64,000 nucleotides of DNA from Centrapalus pauciflorus. Taxonomy: Eukaryota; Streptophyta; Magnoliopsida; Asterales; Asteraceae. Shown here one piece after another: positions 1 to 10,924 of this stretch. The position numbers were made by a program, and so were the translations under genes. The notes beneath the pieces were generated by a model. The model was given only the letters and a program-made list of their open reading frames with translations, did no database searches and was not told the DNA's origin. How positions within the stretch are numbered: the first letter of the stretch is position 1; the number at the start of each line of letters is the position of its first letter. Where the stretch lies: contig JAANYP010009672.1 in NCBI GenBank assembly GCA_020465985.1, positions 61,413 through 125,412 of the forward strand. Direction: 5' to 3'.

Positions 1-1332
1 CTTGGCAGTAGGTGTTAGCGATGGGGTTCTCAATTTGAAATCGATCTCAAAGAAATCAATCATTCTTGGCCAATTTGATTTTAGCCATTGATCTTGTTGG
101 TTTTCAGTTTAAGGTGGAGTCGGCAATTGAAATTTGATTTTGACTTTGGAGGTCATCTTGGCAATCGATTTTGCAATTGGGTGGTGGCGTGGTGCTGTGT
201 TTGAATTTCTTTGAAAGAAATCAAGTTCAGATTTGGGTCATTCGTCTTGGTCTCGTTGTTTTGCTTTTTCTTGGTTCGTTTGAGTTTTGGGTTTCAAGAA
301 AACGAATTCTTGAACGTTGACAAACGTTGTTACTATTTTGGGTTTCAAGAAAACAAATTAACGTAGCTATCGTTTTGAAAAATTCGCATTTGGATGTTTG
401 GGTTTAGTCTTGAATCAAGTTTGGATTTCGGTGATTTGTATTTATCTCGGGTTTTTTGTTTTTCTTGATTCGTTATGAAGACGAAACGGCCGTTTTGGGT
501 TTTTCTTGAATGACGATTCAATAATTTAGGTATCGACTCATATCTATGTTCGGTTTAGTTCCGGAATTAGAGCTGCGTTTTTTTGGATTCACGTTGATTC
601 AAGAAGTCGGTGTTGATTGAAATTCAAGTTGTTCGATTTTGAAGGCATTTAGATAGCGATACAAGTTCCGTTTGGTTTTTTATTTGTTCTTTATGACGAT
701 TGGTTTTCGGGTTGTTTCGTCATGTCGGGAAAGTGTATCATTAGTTTTTTGTTGATCTACAAATTTTGGGCTATGGCGTCGTGGTTTGGGTTCGTTTGTA
801 GATCAATTTGTTTGCTTTTAAAAACTTAGTATTGTTGGCTTCGTGTTTGAATCTTGGTTGGGTCGGTAACAAATTTTGGTGGAGTTTCTCATTCGTTTTT
901 GGTTACCCGTTAGTTTTGGGGTATTTGGGAGAAATTACACATTAGTATTTGGTTGTGATGATCGTTGTGATTTTGGGTCCGACTTTTGTTGATCGGTTCA
1001 TAGGTTCCGGCGTTGTTTTTTTGGTTCGTCGCTTTTGCGTTGTTTCGGGCCGTTTGGATATTTTGTTTTGGGCTATCGTTTCGTTGCGACATTTGGTAAC
1101 CGGTTGATTTTGGATATCGATTTGTTCTCCGGTTTGTTGGTTTGGTGCACATTGGTGTTTTGGGTCGCATAGATAATATTTGATATTTGTTGCTTCGGGA
1201 TTGAAGTTTTGAAAATTGGGTTTGTATTTTGGATTTGAATTTCGTAGTGTGTTTCCAAATAGGTGGACTAACACAAATTTGTTTTTGGGATTTGTTTGTT
1301 TTGTTTTTGAAATTCAAGTCAAGGTGGAGATT

Positions 1333-1588
1333 TGTGAGATTAGTGCCTTTAATTAGTTGTAATAGTTCAGGGGGTTTAGTGTAATTTCCTGATAGTTAGA
1401 TTAGAGTTAGTCTTGAAGTTTTTAGTATAAGTAAGTCCTATGGGTTAAATTTGACAATAATTCAAGTTGTAGTCATGTAACCCAACTTGTTAGTGAATTT
1501 GAATATTCTTCTTTCTTGATTCACATTTGTGGGTTCTTGATTTTGTGGGTTCTTGATCAGTTTTGATTTTGTTTCTGACATCCTAACA
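1333..1588 (+). repeat. 256-bp LTR (middle LTR of the tandem array)
   Basis: Begins TGTGAGATTAG and ends ATCCTAACA. The PPT AAGGTGGAGATT precedes it and the primer site TGGTATCAGG follows after AG. It matches the LTRs at 3423-3678, 17013-17268 and 18968-19223 in length and most bases. Confidence 0.9.
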
Positions 1589-3422
1589 AGTGGTATCAGG
1601 ATTCAGGTTGTGATCGTCGTTCTTTCTGAAATTTGAATTTAGCGATAGAAATTAGAAATCGTTATTGGCCAAAATTAGAATTGGAAATTTTTTTTATCTC
1701 TGGAAATTCTGGTCTTCCCTGTTAATCTGTTTCTGGAAATCGTTCTTGGCCCAGAAATAGACTTTGACAATCGTTCTTCATTTCTGCAATTAATTTTTGG
1801 CTCTCTGAAATTTGGAATCGCTGTTACCAATTGCAATATTGGCAATCGACTTTGCCAATCTTGGAGTCTGATTCAAGGTGGCGTCTTGAATCAACCAATC
1901 GGTGTCGCTAGTTGGAGGTTTCAGCAGTAAATTTCAGAATGCGCGATCAATTTTGTCAATGGGTTCGTTCGATAGAAGATATCACTCTGAATTGGAACGT
2001 GATTGCAATTAGCAATTGATTATGGCCAATCGGTATTTGTATTCAGTCTTTTTGTTCAATTGTTGGTAATCGGCTCCATCAATTTGAAAGAAATTGGAAT
2101 TGTCGTTCTTGGCAGTAGGTGTTAGCGATGAGGTTCTCAATTTGAAATCGATCTCAAAGAAATCAATCATTCTTGGCCAATTTGATTTTAGCCATTGATC
2201 TTGTTGGTTTTCAGTTTAAGGTGGAGTCGGCAATTGAAATTTGATTTTGACTTTGGAGGTCATCTTGGCAATCGATTTTGCAATTGGGTGGTGGCGTGGT
2301 GCTGTGTTTGAATTTCTTTGAAAGATATCAAGTTCAGATTTGGGTCTTTCGTCTTGGTCTCGTTGTTTTGCTTTTTCTTGGTTCGTTTGAGTTTTGGGTT
2401 TCAAAAAAACGAATTCTTGAACGTTGTTACTATTTTGGGTTTCAAGAAAACAAATTAACGTAGCTACTGTTTTGAAAAATTCGCATTTGGATGTTTGGGT
2501 TTAGTCTTGAATCAAGTTTGGATTTCGGTGATTTGTATTTATCTCGGGTTTTTTGTTTTTCTTGATTCGTTTTGAAGACGAAACGGTCGTTTTGAGTTTT
2601 TCTTGAATGACGATTCAAGAATTTAGGTATCGACTCATTTCGTATGTTCGGTTTAGTTCCGGAATTAGAGCTGCGTTTTTTTGGATTCACGTTGATTCAA
2701 GAAGTCGGTGTTGATTGAAATTCAAGTTGTTCGATTTTGAAGGCATTTAGATAGCGATACAAGTTCCGTTTGGTTTTTTATTTGTTCTTTATGACGATTG
2801 GTTTTCGGGTTGTTTCGTCATGTCGGGAAAGTGTATCATTAGTTTTTTGTGATCTACAAATTTTGGGCTATGGCGTCGTGGTTTGGGTTCGTTTGCAATT
2901 TGTTTGCTTTTGAAAACTTAGTATTGTTCGCTTCGTGTTTGAATCTTGGTTGGGTCGGTAACAAATTTTGGTGGAGTTTCTCATTCGTTTTTGGTTACCA
3001 GTTAGTTTTGGGGTATTTGGGAGAAATTACACATTAGTATTTGGTTGCGATGATCGTTGTGATTTTGGGTCCGAATTTTGTTGATCGGTTGATAGGTTCC
3101 GGCGTTGTTTTTGGTTCGTCGCTTTTGCGTTGTTTCGGGCCGTTTGGATATTTTGTTTTGGGCTATCGTTTCGTTGCGACATTTGGTAACCGGTTGATTT
3201 TGGATATCGATTTGTTCTCCGGTTTGTTGGTTTGGTGCACATTGGTGTTTTGGGTCGCATAGATGATATTTGATATTTGTTGCTTCGGGATTGAAGTTTT
3301 GAAAATTGGGTTTGTATTTTGGATTTGAATTTCGTAGTGTGTTTCCAAATAGGTGGACTAACACAAATTTGTTTTTGGGATTTGTTTGTTTTGTTTTTGA
3401 AATTCAAGTCAAGGTGGAGATT

Positions 3423-3678
3423 TGTGAGATTAGTGCCTTGAATTAGTTGTAGTAGTTCAGGGGGTTTAGTGTAATTGCCTGATAGTTAGATTAGAGTTTG
3501 TCTTGAAGTTTTTAGTAAAAATAAGTCCTATGGGTTAAATTTGACGATAATTCAAGTTGTAGTCATGTAACCCAACTTGTTAGTGAATTTGAATATTCTT
3601 CTTTCTTGATTCACATTTGTGGGTTCTTGATTTTGTGAGTTCTTGATCAGTTTTGATTTTGTTTCTGAAATCCTAACA
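3423..3678 (+). repeat. 256-bp LTR (right end of the tandem array)
   Basis: Same length and ends as the LTR at 1333-1588. It borders directly on a fragment of mitochondrial cox2, so the element appears to have inserted into, or beside, that fragment. Confidence 0.9.
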
Positions 3679-3763
3679 AAACGTAATCTGACCCGATTCT
3701 AGATCATCTTCTGGAATCGTATAACCGTCAAAAGTGAGTGACTGTTCATCGGAACTGTTATAA
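3679..3763 (-). pseudogene. cox2: Fragment of mitochondrial cox2 (nuclear mitochondrial insert)
   Basis: The minus strand reads YNSSDEQSLTFDGYTIPEDD followed by LESGQ. Plant cytochrome c oxidase subunit II has almost the same segment near residue 133, with S where this has G and L where this has S. About 85 bp are recognisable. The match stops at the LTR on the left and near 3763 on the right, where stop codons begin in this frame. It has no start, no Cu-A ligands and no membrane helices, so it is a dead fragment. It lies in intron 3 of the TRIP4-like gene. Origin by mitochondrion-to-nucleus DNA transfer is inference; recognition of the protein segment is strong. Confidence 0.85.
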
Positions 3764-4311
3764 TGTCATTACTGGCCCCAGGCCCAGGGGCGAGGCTGGA
3801 GGGGTATCCTCACATGAAAATTAAGCTACAGATAAATTGATGTCAACATGCTACTCGATGTACTGTTGCGTCTCTTATTGATGATTTTCTTAATAAAAGA
3901 GAACAAAGAAAAATAACATGCTTGTCTTAAAGCTGTAATCCACTTTAACAATATTGAAGTTAATATTTTACCAACTTCCAAAAACTTAATTGTGTTGATG
4001 TTTTGGAGTCGCTTAACCGGATCAAGAAAGTACAGAGGACCAAACCGATTTAAATGCGAAATAATTTAGGATCTTAATCGCTCTTTTTTCTCAACTTTTA
4101 GGGATTTAATCATTTAAAAATAGTTTAGAAACTTACTTAATCACTCATTTTAATAAAATTCAGGGATTTAATCGTTTTAAAAAAATAGTTTAGGAACTTA
4201 ATCACTCAAAATGTGATAGTTCGTTAGGTTTTTCTAAAATTTGCCCTTTTTCCAATATAAACCCATAAATACAAAACAATAACAGAGCTCAACAAGTCGA
4301 AGAGAGATTAC
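3764..4311 (-). other. Intron 3 of the TRIP4-like gene, proximal part
   Basis: No coding segment was recognised. A short GC-rich stretch (about 3775-3810, rich in CCCAGG and GGGG) contrasts with the AT-rich surroundings. Two near-repeats of the type TTTAATCATTTTAAAAATAGTTTAG occur at about 4085-4200. The splice donor GTAATC of exon 3 is at 4311-4306. The matching acceptor and next exon are not found between here and position 1. Confidence 0.55.
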
Positions 4312-4410
4312 CTTACGCCCAACTAGGTCGAAAGATATGACAACTTTGTTGCGGTTAGCACGTTCAGCCTCCTCTATCTCCTCTTTTTTCTTCCTCAGAA
4401 GTTCCTTTTC
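4312..4410 (-). CDS. TRIP4: ASC-1/TRIP4-like protein, coding exon 3
   Basis: Thirty-three codons of a charged, probably helical segment (EKELLRKKKEEIEEAERANR) ending VVISFDLVGRK. The acceptor is ACACAG at 4416-4411 and the donor is AAG|GTAATC at 4311. Intron 2 is 83 bp (4493-4411). Both borders are phase 0, so it joins exon 2 without breaking the frame. In the ASC-1 family this helix follows the zinc finger. The downstream C-terminal part of the protein is not found in the window. Confidence 0.85.
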
Positions 4411-4493
4411 CTGTGTGTTCAGTGAGGGTCAAAAAGCTAAAACAACCAAGTATCCAATGCATATTTTGATCGAAGAATTCACTAAGGAAATAC

Positions 4494-5126
4494 CTCCATT
4501 GACAACCAACTGTTCCCTTCAATCTCATAGTAGTCACTTTGATCATCTATCACGGTTGTACGAGCTGCAGAGTTGCGGTCGTAATCAACAAGCCTCTTTG
4601 CATAAGCTTCAGCCGCTGCCTCCGCGTCCGATAAGGGAGCGATTTCTTCCTCTAGCCCAGCATATGTACTTCCTTCTCTTAGAACAAGGGCCCCACAAAA
4701 ACTGCAAGGTCCCTCTCCTTCCTGTTCACACACAATCTTCCCGCAAGACAAACAATTACTCACCAGTCTATGCCTACGGGCTTGACATGAACACGGTCTT
4801 CCCTTTTGAAAGACGATAGAGCCCTTGGAAGCCTCTGCAAGAGATATGACTTTCCCAGATTTTTTCTTCTTCGACTTACTTTGATTTGCAGGTTGTTGGT
4901 TTTGTGGCTGCATAAGTACATTCTTCTCTTTGGAAGTGGACAGTGTAGCCTCTTTTGGAGCTTTTACTGGTTTTTTAGTTGCACTAATAGATTCTTTTGC
5001 GGGTTTCACATACTCGCGTAATTGGGTATCTGGACCAGCTAGCGAGGTGTTGGTGGTATCCGTATAACCTCTTCGCTTCAAATACTCGTTGATCACATGT
5101 TGGCCAGCTTCTTCGCCAACTATATT
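4494..5126 (-). CDS. TRIP4: ASC-1/TRIP4-like protein, coding exon 2 (zinc finger)
   Basis: A 211-codon exon opening NIVGEEAGQHVINEYLKRRGY after an acceptor (CATATACAG, ending at 5127) and closing at GAG|GTATTT (4494/4493). Counting exon 1 as residues 1-49, residues about 160-197 form the C2HC5 zinc finger typical of activating signal cointegrator 1: cysteines at about 161, 163, 174, 177, 182, 190 and 193, histidine at about 168. Before it lies a lysine- and serine-rich linker (KSKKKKSGK). In animals TRIP4 belongs to the ASCC complex, a transcription coactivator that also splits collided ribosomes; the yeast counterpart is Rqt4. The same role here is inferred from family membership. The reading frame is uninterrupted. 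The frame also runs upstream through the acceptor to an ATG at 5156, but those residues have no family similarity and are read as intron. Confidence 0.92.
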
Positions 5127-5663
5127 CTGTATATGTAAAAGAACACAGGAAAACATGTTACGGCTTTGTTCGCTTGGACAGAATTTTCTTTTTTAATCAA
5201 ATTATTGACAGTTGCTTCTATATTCCATACTACATTCTGTTCAAGAAAATATACCATTCTGATAAAGATCCACTAAAGGTGTACTCAAGGAAAAAGTATC
5301 GGTTCACAGATTCTAATACGGGGCAACTGAATTCTATTTTTGGGAAATGGCTGAATCCATTAGGCCAAATCAAATAAAAGGCAGCTGGCTGATTTGATCA
5401 AATCAAGGGTGGTTAACAAAGGAATTAGGGAGCAATTACCATACTTAATTCTAGCAATTACCATAGTTAGTTATAAGCATAGAGTAGTATAAAATAGCAG
5501 GCTTGCTTATCATTAGAATTATCTCATTTTTACTCATATTTACTTTTCCTTGTAATCGGAGACCTTGCCCCTCTCGAATCGGGCCACTATCAAATAAGAG
5601 TCAGCCTATCCTTGTTCTTGTGAATTCAGTATTTATCATTTGGTTCCATTGCCGGGAATCGAA

Positions 5664-6670
5664 ATGGTGCAAACCCGGAATAATGACAGCAACACCCCAC
5701 CCGATACCATTGCCACCCAATTGGCTGCCATAGCGGCAAAATTAGAATCAATTGAAACGATGAAGGAAGACATAGCAGCACTGAAGAAACGAGAGAAATC
5801 CAGTGGAGGTAAGAATGACGAAGGAGAAAGCAGTTGGAAGAATCGGATGCCATATAAACCTTTCAAAAAATTGATTTTCCGATTTTTAGCGGCGGGGACC
5901 CTCGTGGGTGGCTGCTGAAAGCTGAAAAATATTTCAGATATTACCATATACCGGATGACGAAAAGGTGGAGATAGCTTCAATGCACCTAGAAGGAGATGC
6001 CTTGGACCTCTATTCATGGCTTTCAGATGATCACGCACTCACTTTCTGGGAAGAATTGGTCCAGGTATTCACTAGAAATTTTGGCCCAGCTGAGTTTCAA
6101 AATCCAGATGAGTTTCTTTGTAGCATCAAACAAACTGGTACGATACAAGAATATCGGCAGGAGTTTGCTAAGAGATCCTCTCGGGTTTCAAATTGGCCAG
6201 ATCATTGTCTTTTAGGGGTATTCCTAAACGGCCTAAAAGATGAGTTAAAATACAAACCCCGAACGGTATATAGTGTCATGAGTCTTGCTTTGGAATTTGA
6301 GTCTAAACTCACTTCTCACCGTTCTGGAAAAAATGCTTCTTGGGCCCCAATTTCGAAACCCTCACAGACAGAATCCAAACCAACAACTTTCACCCCAACC
6401 CTAACATCAACCCAACCAAAAACCATGTCCCGAATTTCCGAAACAGAGAAACAAAACCGATTCCTAAAAGGGGAATGTTTCAGATGCGGTGATAAATATG
6501 GACCGGGTCATCGTTGCAAAACCGGTACTTTCAAGGTTCTAGAAGCTGACGAGGATGTTGAAGAATCACCTACAGCAGATCTAGCAATCCTTGACTCTGA
6601 CGAGGAAGGGAAGAGACTGCTAAAATCAGTTTACACGCTATCCTGGGAAAGCCGCATCCTACCACAATGA
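5664..6670 (+). pseudogene. Gypsy gag (frameshifted)
   Basis: Starts MVQTRNNDSNT at 5664, just after the primer site, with a predicted coiled-coil segment (IAAKLESIETMKEDIAALKK). The capsid-type retrotransposon gag domain follows (FSGGDPRGWLLKAEKYF..., MHLEGDALDLYSWL, FWEELVQVF). A single CCHC-like knuckle (CFRCGDKYGPGHRC) lies at about 6478-6519. An extra A in the A6 run at about 5864-5869 shifts the frame, so the frame with the homology resumes at about 5870. A second shift at about 6615-6622 puts the end of gag out of frame with pol (one A missing relative to an LLKIS-type reading). Gag-pol was probably one ORF in the intact ancestor. Confidence 0.85.
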
Positions 6671-8133
6671 AGATCCATGGTATGCTTCACTCTACTGCAG
6701 TTTTAATTTTAGTTGACGGTGGCTCTACACACAACTTTATTTCAGAGATTTTGGTGAATGAACTTAAGTTGGCTTCTCATCCGGTAGCACCTTTCGGTGT
6801 TCAAATCGGTAACGGGGATATAATACGATGTGGGAAAATTTGCAAAAATCTTTCTGTGCAGGTTAATGATCTCAAGATCATTCAAGATTTCCATCCGTTT
6901 TCTCTTGGTGGGGCTGATCTAGTTTTGGGTATCCAATGGTTAGCCACGTTAAACACGGTTCAAGCTAATTGGAAGGAGTTGTTCATGATCTTTTCAATAG
7001 ATGGAAAGCGGAACAAATTGCAAGGTATTTCATCCGGCCCCCAAAAATCTTCCAGTTTCCAACACTTAGCCATTGAACCAGAACTTATTCCTTGTATACC
7101 CACCCCACTACAACCTATTGTTAACCAACACACCGTTGTATTTGAGGAACCTAAACACCTACCCCCGGTTAGATCACAAACCCACTCAATTCCACTTTTG
7201 CCAAACTCCACTCCACCTAACATCCGCCCTTACCGTTATCCCCACTCACAAAAAAACGAGATAGAGAAACAGGTGGAACAATTGTTGACCGCTGGTTTTA
7301 TTCAACCAAGCACCAGCCCTTTTTCAAGTCATGTGCTGCTAGTAAGAAAGAAGGATGATTCTTGGCGAATGTGTATCGACTACCGAGCCCTTAACAAGAT
7401 AACGATAGCCGATAAATACTCCATCCCCAATATTGACGAATTACTTGATGAATTGTATGGTGCTACGGTATTCTCAAAACTCGATTTGCGATCGGGTTAT
7501 TACCAAATCAGAGTTGCAGCCTCAGATATCGAAAAAACAGCCTTTCGCACTCACTCGGGCCATTACGAGTTCAAGGTCATGCCTTTTGGCTTAACGAATG
7601 CTCCCTCCACATTTCAAGCTATCATGAACGATTTATTCCGTCCTTACTTACGTCGGTTCATACTTGTGTTCTTTGATGACATTTTGATCTATAGCTCAAG
7701 TATGGAACAACACAAGGTTCATTTGGAACAGGCCTTAAAATTGCTTCACGATAATCAATTTTTTGCTAAATTGTCAAAATGTTGTTTTGGGCAAGAACAG
7801 GTGGTGTTTCTTGGTCATGTGGTCAGCTCGAAAGGAGTTAGTGTCGAAGAAGAAAAGATCGTAGCAGTGAAATCATGGCCAGTACCATTAACAGTCAAGG
7901 AGGTGAGAGGTTTCCTCGGGTTAACCGGGTACTAGTGTACTACCCGCTTTGTTCGTAATTACGGTCTTATAGCCCGCCCCCTTACTGCATTGACCAAGAA
8001 AGACGGATTTATTTGGTCAAAAGAGGCCCTTAAAGCCTTTAACGACTTGAAACAGGCTTTACTTTCTACACCAGTTTTAAGGTTACCTGATTTTTCGAAA
8101 CCTTTTGTCATAGAGTGTGATGCTTCATCAAAT
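6667..8133 (+). pseudogene. Gypsy pol: protease, reverse transcriptase, truncated RNase H
   Basis: Aspartic protease motif (VDGGSTHNFIS) at about 6712-6744. The reverse transcriptase has KKDDSWRMCIDYRALNK, FSKLDLRSGYYQIRV, MPFGLTNAPSTFQ and the catalytic FFDDILIYSS. Canonical elements have V/I-D-D; here the residue before DD is F. A short insertion and stop follow GFLGLTGY at 7935; the frame resumes at about 7940-7990 with LTKKDGFIWS. RNase H begins (FVIECDASS) and ends at the junction with copia sequence at 8131-8136. It is defective because integrase and most of RNase H are missing. Confidence 0.88.
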
Positions 8134-9818
8134 AAGCTCCTTGCCAGCTTCTGCTATGGCCATATATTCTGCTTCAGTGGTTGAAAGAGCAACACTCTTT
8201 TGCAATCGGGACATCCAACTGATAGTTGTACCCCCAACAGTAAACACATAACCCGTGGTGCTTTTCCCCGTATCTACACAACCTCCCAAATCTGCATCCG
8301 ATTAACCTTCTAAGATTACTTTCTTTCTGCTGAAACATAAAGCAAACTTAGAGGTGCCTTTCAAATAGCGTAGCAGCCACTTAACCCCTTCCCAGTGCTC
8401 CTTCCCCGGATTTGACATAAACCTGCTGACCACTCCCACTGCGTGAGCAATATCAGGTCTCGTGCAAACCATTGCATACATCAGACAACCAACTGCTGAG
8501 GTATAAGGAACCTTGGCCATTTCTGCTTTGTCTTTGTCAGTCTTTGGAGATTGCTTCTTTGAGAGTTTCATGTGACTAGCTAGAGGCGTGTTTCTGGGCT
8601 TTGCATCTGACATACTGAATTTTTCTAGGATTTTCCCAACATACTTCTCCTGCGAGAGCTTCAAAGTACCAGCAGCTCTGTCTCGAATTATGTTCATTCC
8701 TAGAATTTGTCTGGCAGCTCCCAAATCCTTCATTTCGAATTCTTTAGACAACTGCCGCTTCAGTCTTTTGATTTCTTCCATGTCACACCCGGCTACCAAC
8801 ATATCGTCAACATATAACAGAAGAATGATATATGAAGACTTAAACTTCTTCAGATAGCAGCAATGATCCGTATCACATCTTTTGTACCCATTATTCTGCA
8901 TGAATTCATCAAACTTTAAGTACCACTGCCTTGGAGCTTGCTTCAGGCCATAAAGACTCTTCTGCAGTTTGCAAACCAAATTTTCTGTAGATGTCTTCAT
9001 TCAGGCTTCCGTGCAAGAAAGCTAACATCAAGTTGCTCCAGTTGTAGATCTTCTGCAGCTACAATACTAACGACTGTTCTGATTGTGGTCATCTTCACAA
9101 CCGGTGAAAAGATCTCGTTGTAATCGACTCCCTCTTTTGGTTGGAATCCCTTAACCACCAATCTAGCCGTGTATCTCTTGCTACCATCAACTTCATCTTT
9201 GACCCTGAAAACCCATTTGTTTTCCAACGCTTTCTTACCTGCCGGTAGTTTGACCAAAGACCAAGTCTTGTTCTTTTCGAGAGACCTCATTTCTTCATCC
9301 ATATCTTTCTTCCACTGAGTAGAGTCTTTCAGATTTGTAGCTTCTGAATAACATTGAGGCTCAGAAAATCTTTGTGGTCGCTTTGTAACTCTGGTAGATC
9401 TTCTTACCCAATTTTCAGTGTCAGTAGCTTCACTTTCTGTGCTCCCACTGTTCTCAATATTCTCATTGTTTTCAGATCCTTCAGGTTCATCTGAGCTCCC
9501 ACTGCCTTGAGAGATCACTTCTGATTCAGAATTGCTAACAGGCCTGACAATGTCTTCTTCAGAAATTTCATCATACACGGCTTCATCTGGTTTCTTATCC
9601 TTGTTTGAAGCAGCTGCAAGTTCATCTTTGTAAAGCGCCTTTTCATTGAATGTTACGTCTCTGCTTCTAATAACCCTTTTACTATGATTATCCCAGAAGC
9701 GATAACCCATATCATCCAAACCGTAACCAATAAAGGTACACTTCCTTGCCTTTGCCTCAAGCTTGTCTTTATCTGCATCCTTAATCTTGACATAAGAAAC
9801 ACAACCGAAAACTTTCAA
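8134..9818 (-). pseudogene. Copia reverse transcriptase and RNase H
   Basis: The integrase C-terminus runs into RT: KVFGCVSYVKI, then KNTWSLVKLPAGKKALENKW, ARLVVKGFQPKEGVDYNE, YGLKQAPRQWYLKF and catalytic LLYVDDMLVAG. One frame break sits at about 8997-9000. A stop replaces the residue after LEG at about 8303-8305. Beyond it, weaker frames continue to TEAEYMAIAEAGKE, the RNase H motif, at about 8140-8185 on the minus strand. Sequence ends at the gypsy junction. Confidence 0.88.
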
Positions 9819-10906
9819 GTGTTTAAGAGATACCTCTGGACCTTGCCATTCTTCTTCAGGAATCTTGAAACCAAGGGGAACTGACGGTCCACAATTAATG
9901 AGATAAGCACTGAATCAGCCCAGAACATTTTCGGTAAACCTGCATGTAATCTCATGCTCTTTGCCCTTTCATTTAGAGTTCTGTTCATTCTTTCCGCAAC
10001 CCCGTTCTGCTGAGGTGTTTCAGGAACCGTTTTCAACATCCTGATTCCATGCTTGGCACAATAATCGATGAACTCTTTGCTACTGTATTCACCCCAATTA
10101 TCTGACTTCAAGCATTTAACCTTCAAATTCGTTTCATTTTCAACTGCGGCCTTCCACTTCTTAAAGATGTTGAAAACCTTAGATTTGCATTTGAGAAAAT
10201 AAACTCACATTTTTCTCGTGGAATCATCAATGAAAGTAACGTAATATCAAGAACCTCCTACCGAAGAAACTGAAGTAGGACCGTAGACGTCAGAATGAAT
10301 CAGCTCCAACTTTCTGGCCTTGGGTGGTTGACCCAACTTTGCAAATGAAACTTTCTTTTGCTTACCTAGGACACATGGTTCACAAAAGTCAGTAATAACA
10401 CCTTTCAGATTTGGAATTTTACCTATTGAAGCTAACATCTTCTTTCCCTTCTCACTCATATGCCCAAGTCTTTGGTGCCATAGAGTAGACGCCTCTGAAT
10501 CTTCAACTGCTGCATTTGCTTCACCGTTAGAAATCTCAGCCATGTAAAGCGTTCCTTGTTTCTTTCCACGAGCGACAACAAGGTTCCCTTTTGTTACTTT
10601 CCACTGGTGGTCACCAAAACTCACATGATGACCTTCATCATCTAGTTGTCCCACAGATATCAACATCCTCTTTAAACCCGGAATGTACTTAACATTCTTT
10701 AAAGTCCAGTTCGTTCCCAAAGGAGTCTTCAGAGTCACGTCCCCACACCTGATGTCAAGTGTCTTGTTATCAGCTAACCTTACCTTGCCATTGCAGTGCC
10801 GGAAATTCTGCATTACTTCCTTGCAATGGCTAGCGTGAAACGAAACACCCGAATCCATAACCCAAGATTCAATCGGACACTCCACGCAACAAATCAGCTG
10901 CAGCAT
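9815..10906 (-). pseudogene. Copia protease and integrase
   Basis: The protease core reads WVMDSGVSFHAS, where most copies have DSGAS. The gag-pre-integrase HHCC segment follows (LWHQRLGHMSEKG, CEPCVLGKQKK). The integrase catalytic core starts IHSDVYGP and breaks near 10247-10126. It resumes LKSDNWGEYSS, where the usual DNGGEY has a Gly-to-Trp change, then PETPQQNGVAERMNRTLNE. Frameshifts lie at about 10126-10250 and about 9815-9890. Confidence 0.87.
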
Positions 10907-10924
10907 TTACCTCCTTTTTGCCTT

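Larger units (their letters stand above)
1..3678 (+). mobile_element. Tandem array of a non-autonomous, coding-free LTR element (LARD/TRIM-like)
   Basis: Seen: positions 1-1588 recur at 2109-3678 with only scattered differences, giving the order internal(partial)-LTR-internal-LTR. The two LTRs (1333-1588, 3423-3678) are 256 bp, start TGTGAGA and end CCTAACA. The first is followed by a degenerate initiator-Met primer site (TGGTATCAGG, 1591) and each is preceded by a purine tract (AAGGTGGAGA). The internal domain (1589-3422, about 1.83 kb) has no recognisable gag or pol in any frame and is strongly T+G-rich on this strand. The left LTR of the array lies outside the window, so its target duplication cannot be tested. 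Sharing of the middle LTR by two internal domains suggests unequal recombination. Other copies of the family are at 13227-14123 and 17013-19223. The name LARD/TRIM-like is by structure only. Confidence 0.85.
5400..8133 (+). mobile_element. Truncated Ty3/gypsy retrotransposon (5' LTR end, gag, PR, RT, start of RNase H)
   Basis: The 5' LTR ends at about 5638 (TTTATCA); a TATA-like TATAAAAT is at 5488-5495. Its left border is not resolved and 5400 is a placeholder. A primer-site-like TGGTTCCATTG starts at 5641. Gag and pol follow. The element stops abruptly in RNase H at 8131-8136, where a minus-strand copia begins. Integrase and 3' LTR are absent. It lies inside intron 1 of the TRIP4-like gene. 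Confidence 0.85.

Noticed and set aside
910..1317. Long minus-strand open frames (also 3002-3407, 18642-18952) conserved between copies
   Set aside because: They lie in the T/G-rich internal domain of the LTR family, where the complementary strand has few stops because of base composition. Several overlapping frames are open at once and none shows domain features.
4337..4819. 160-codon plus-strand frame across the TRIP4 exons
   Set aside because: Shadow of the minus-strand zinc-finger exon; no similarity of its own and it spans both exons and intron 2.
5127..5156. Start of the zinc-finger exon at the ATG at 5156
   Set aside because: The added residues have no family similarity, a good acceptor (CATATACAG) sits at 5127, and the proper N-terminus is at 33183.
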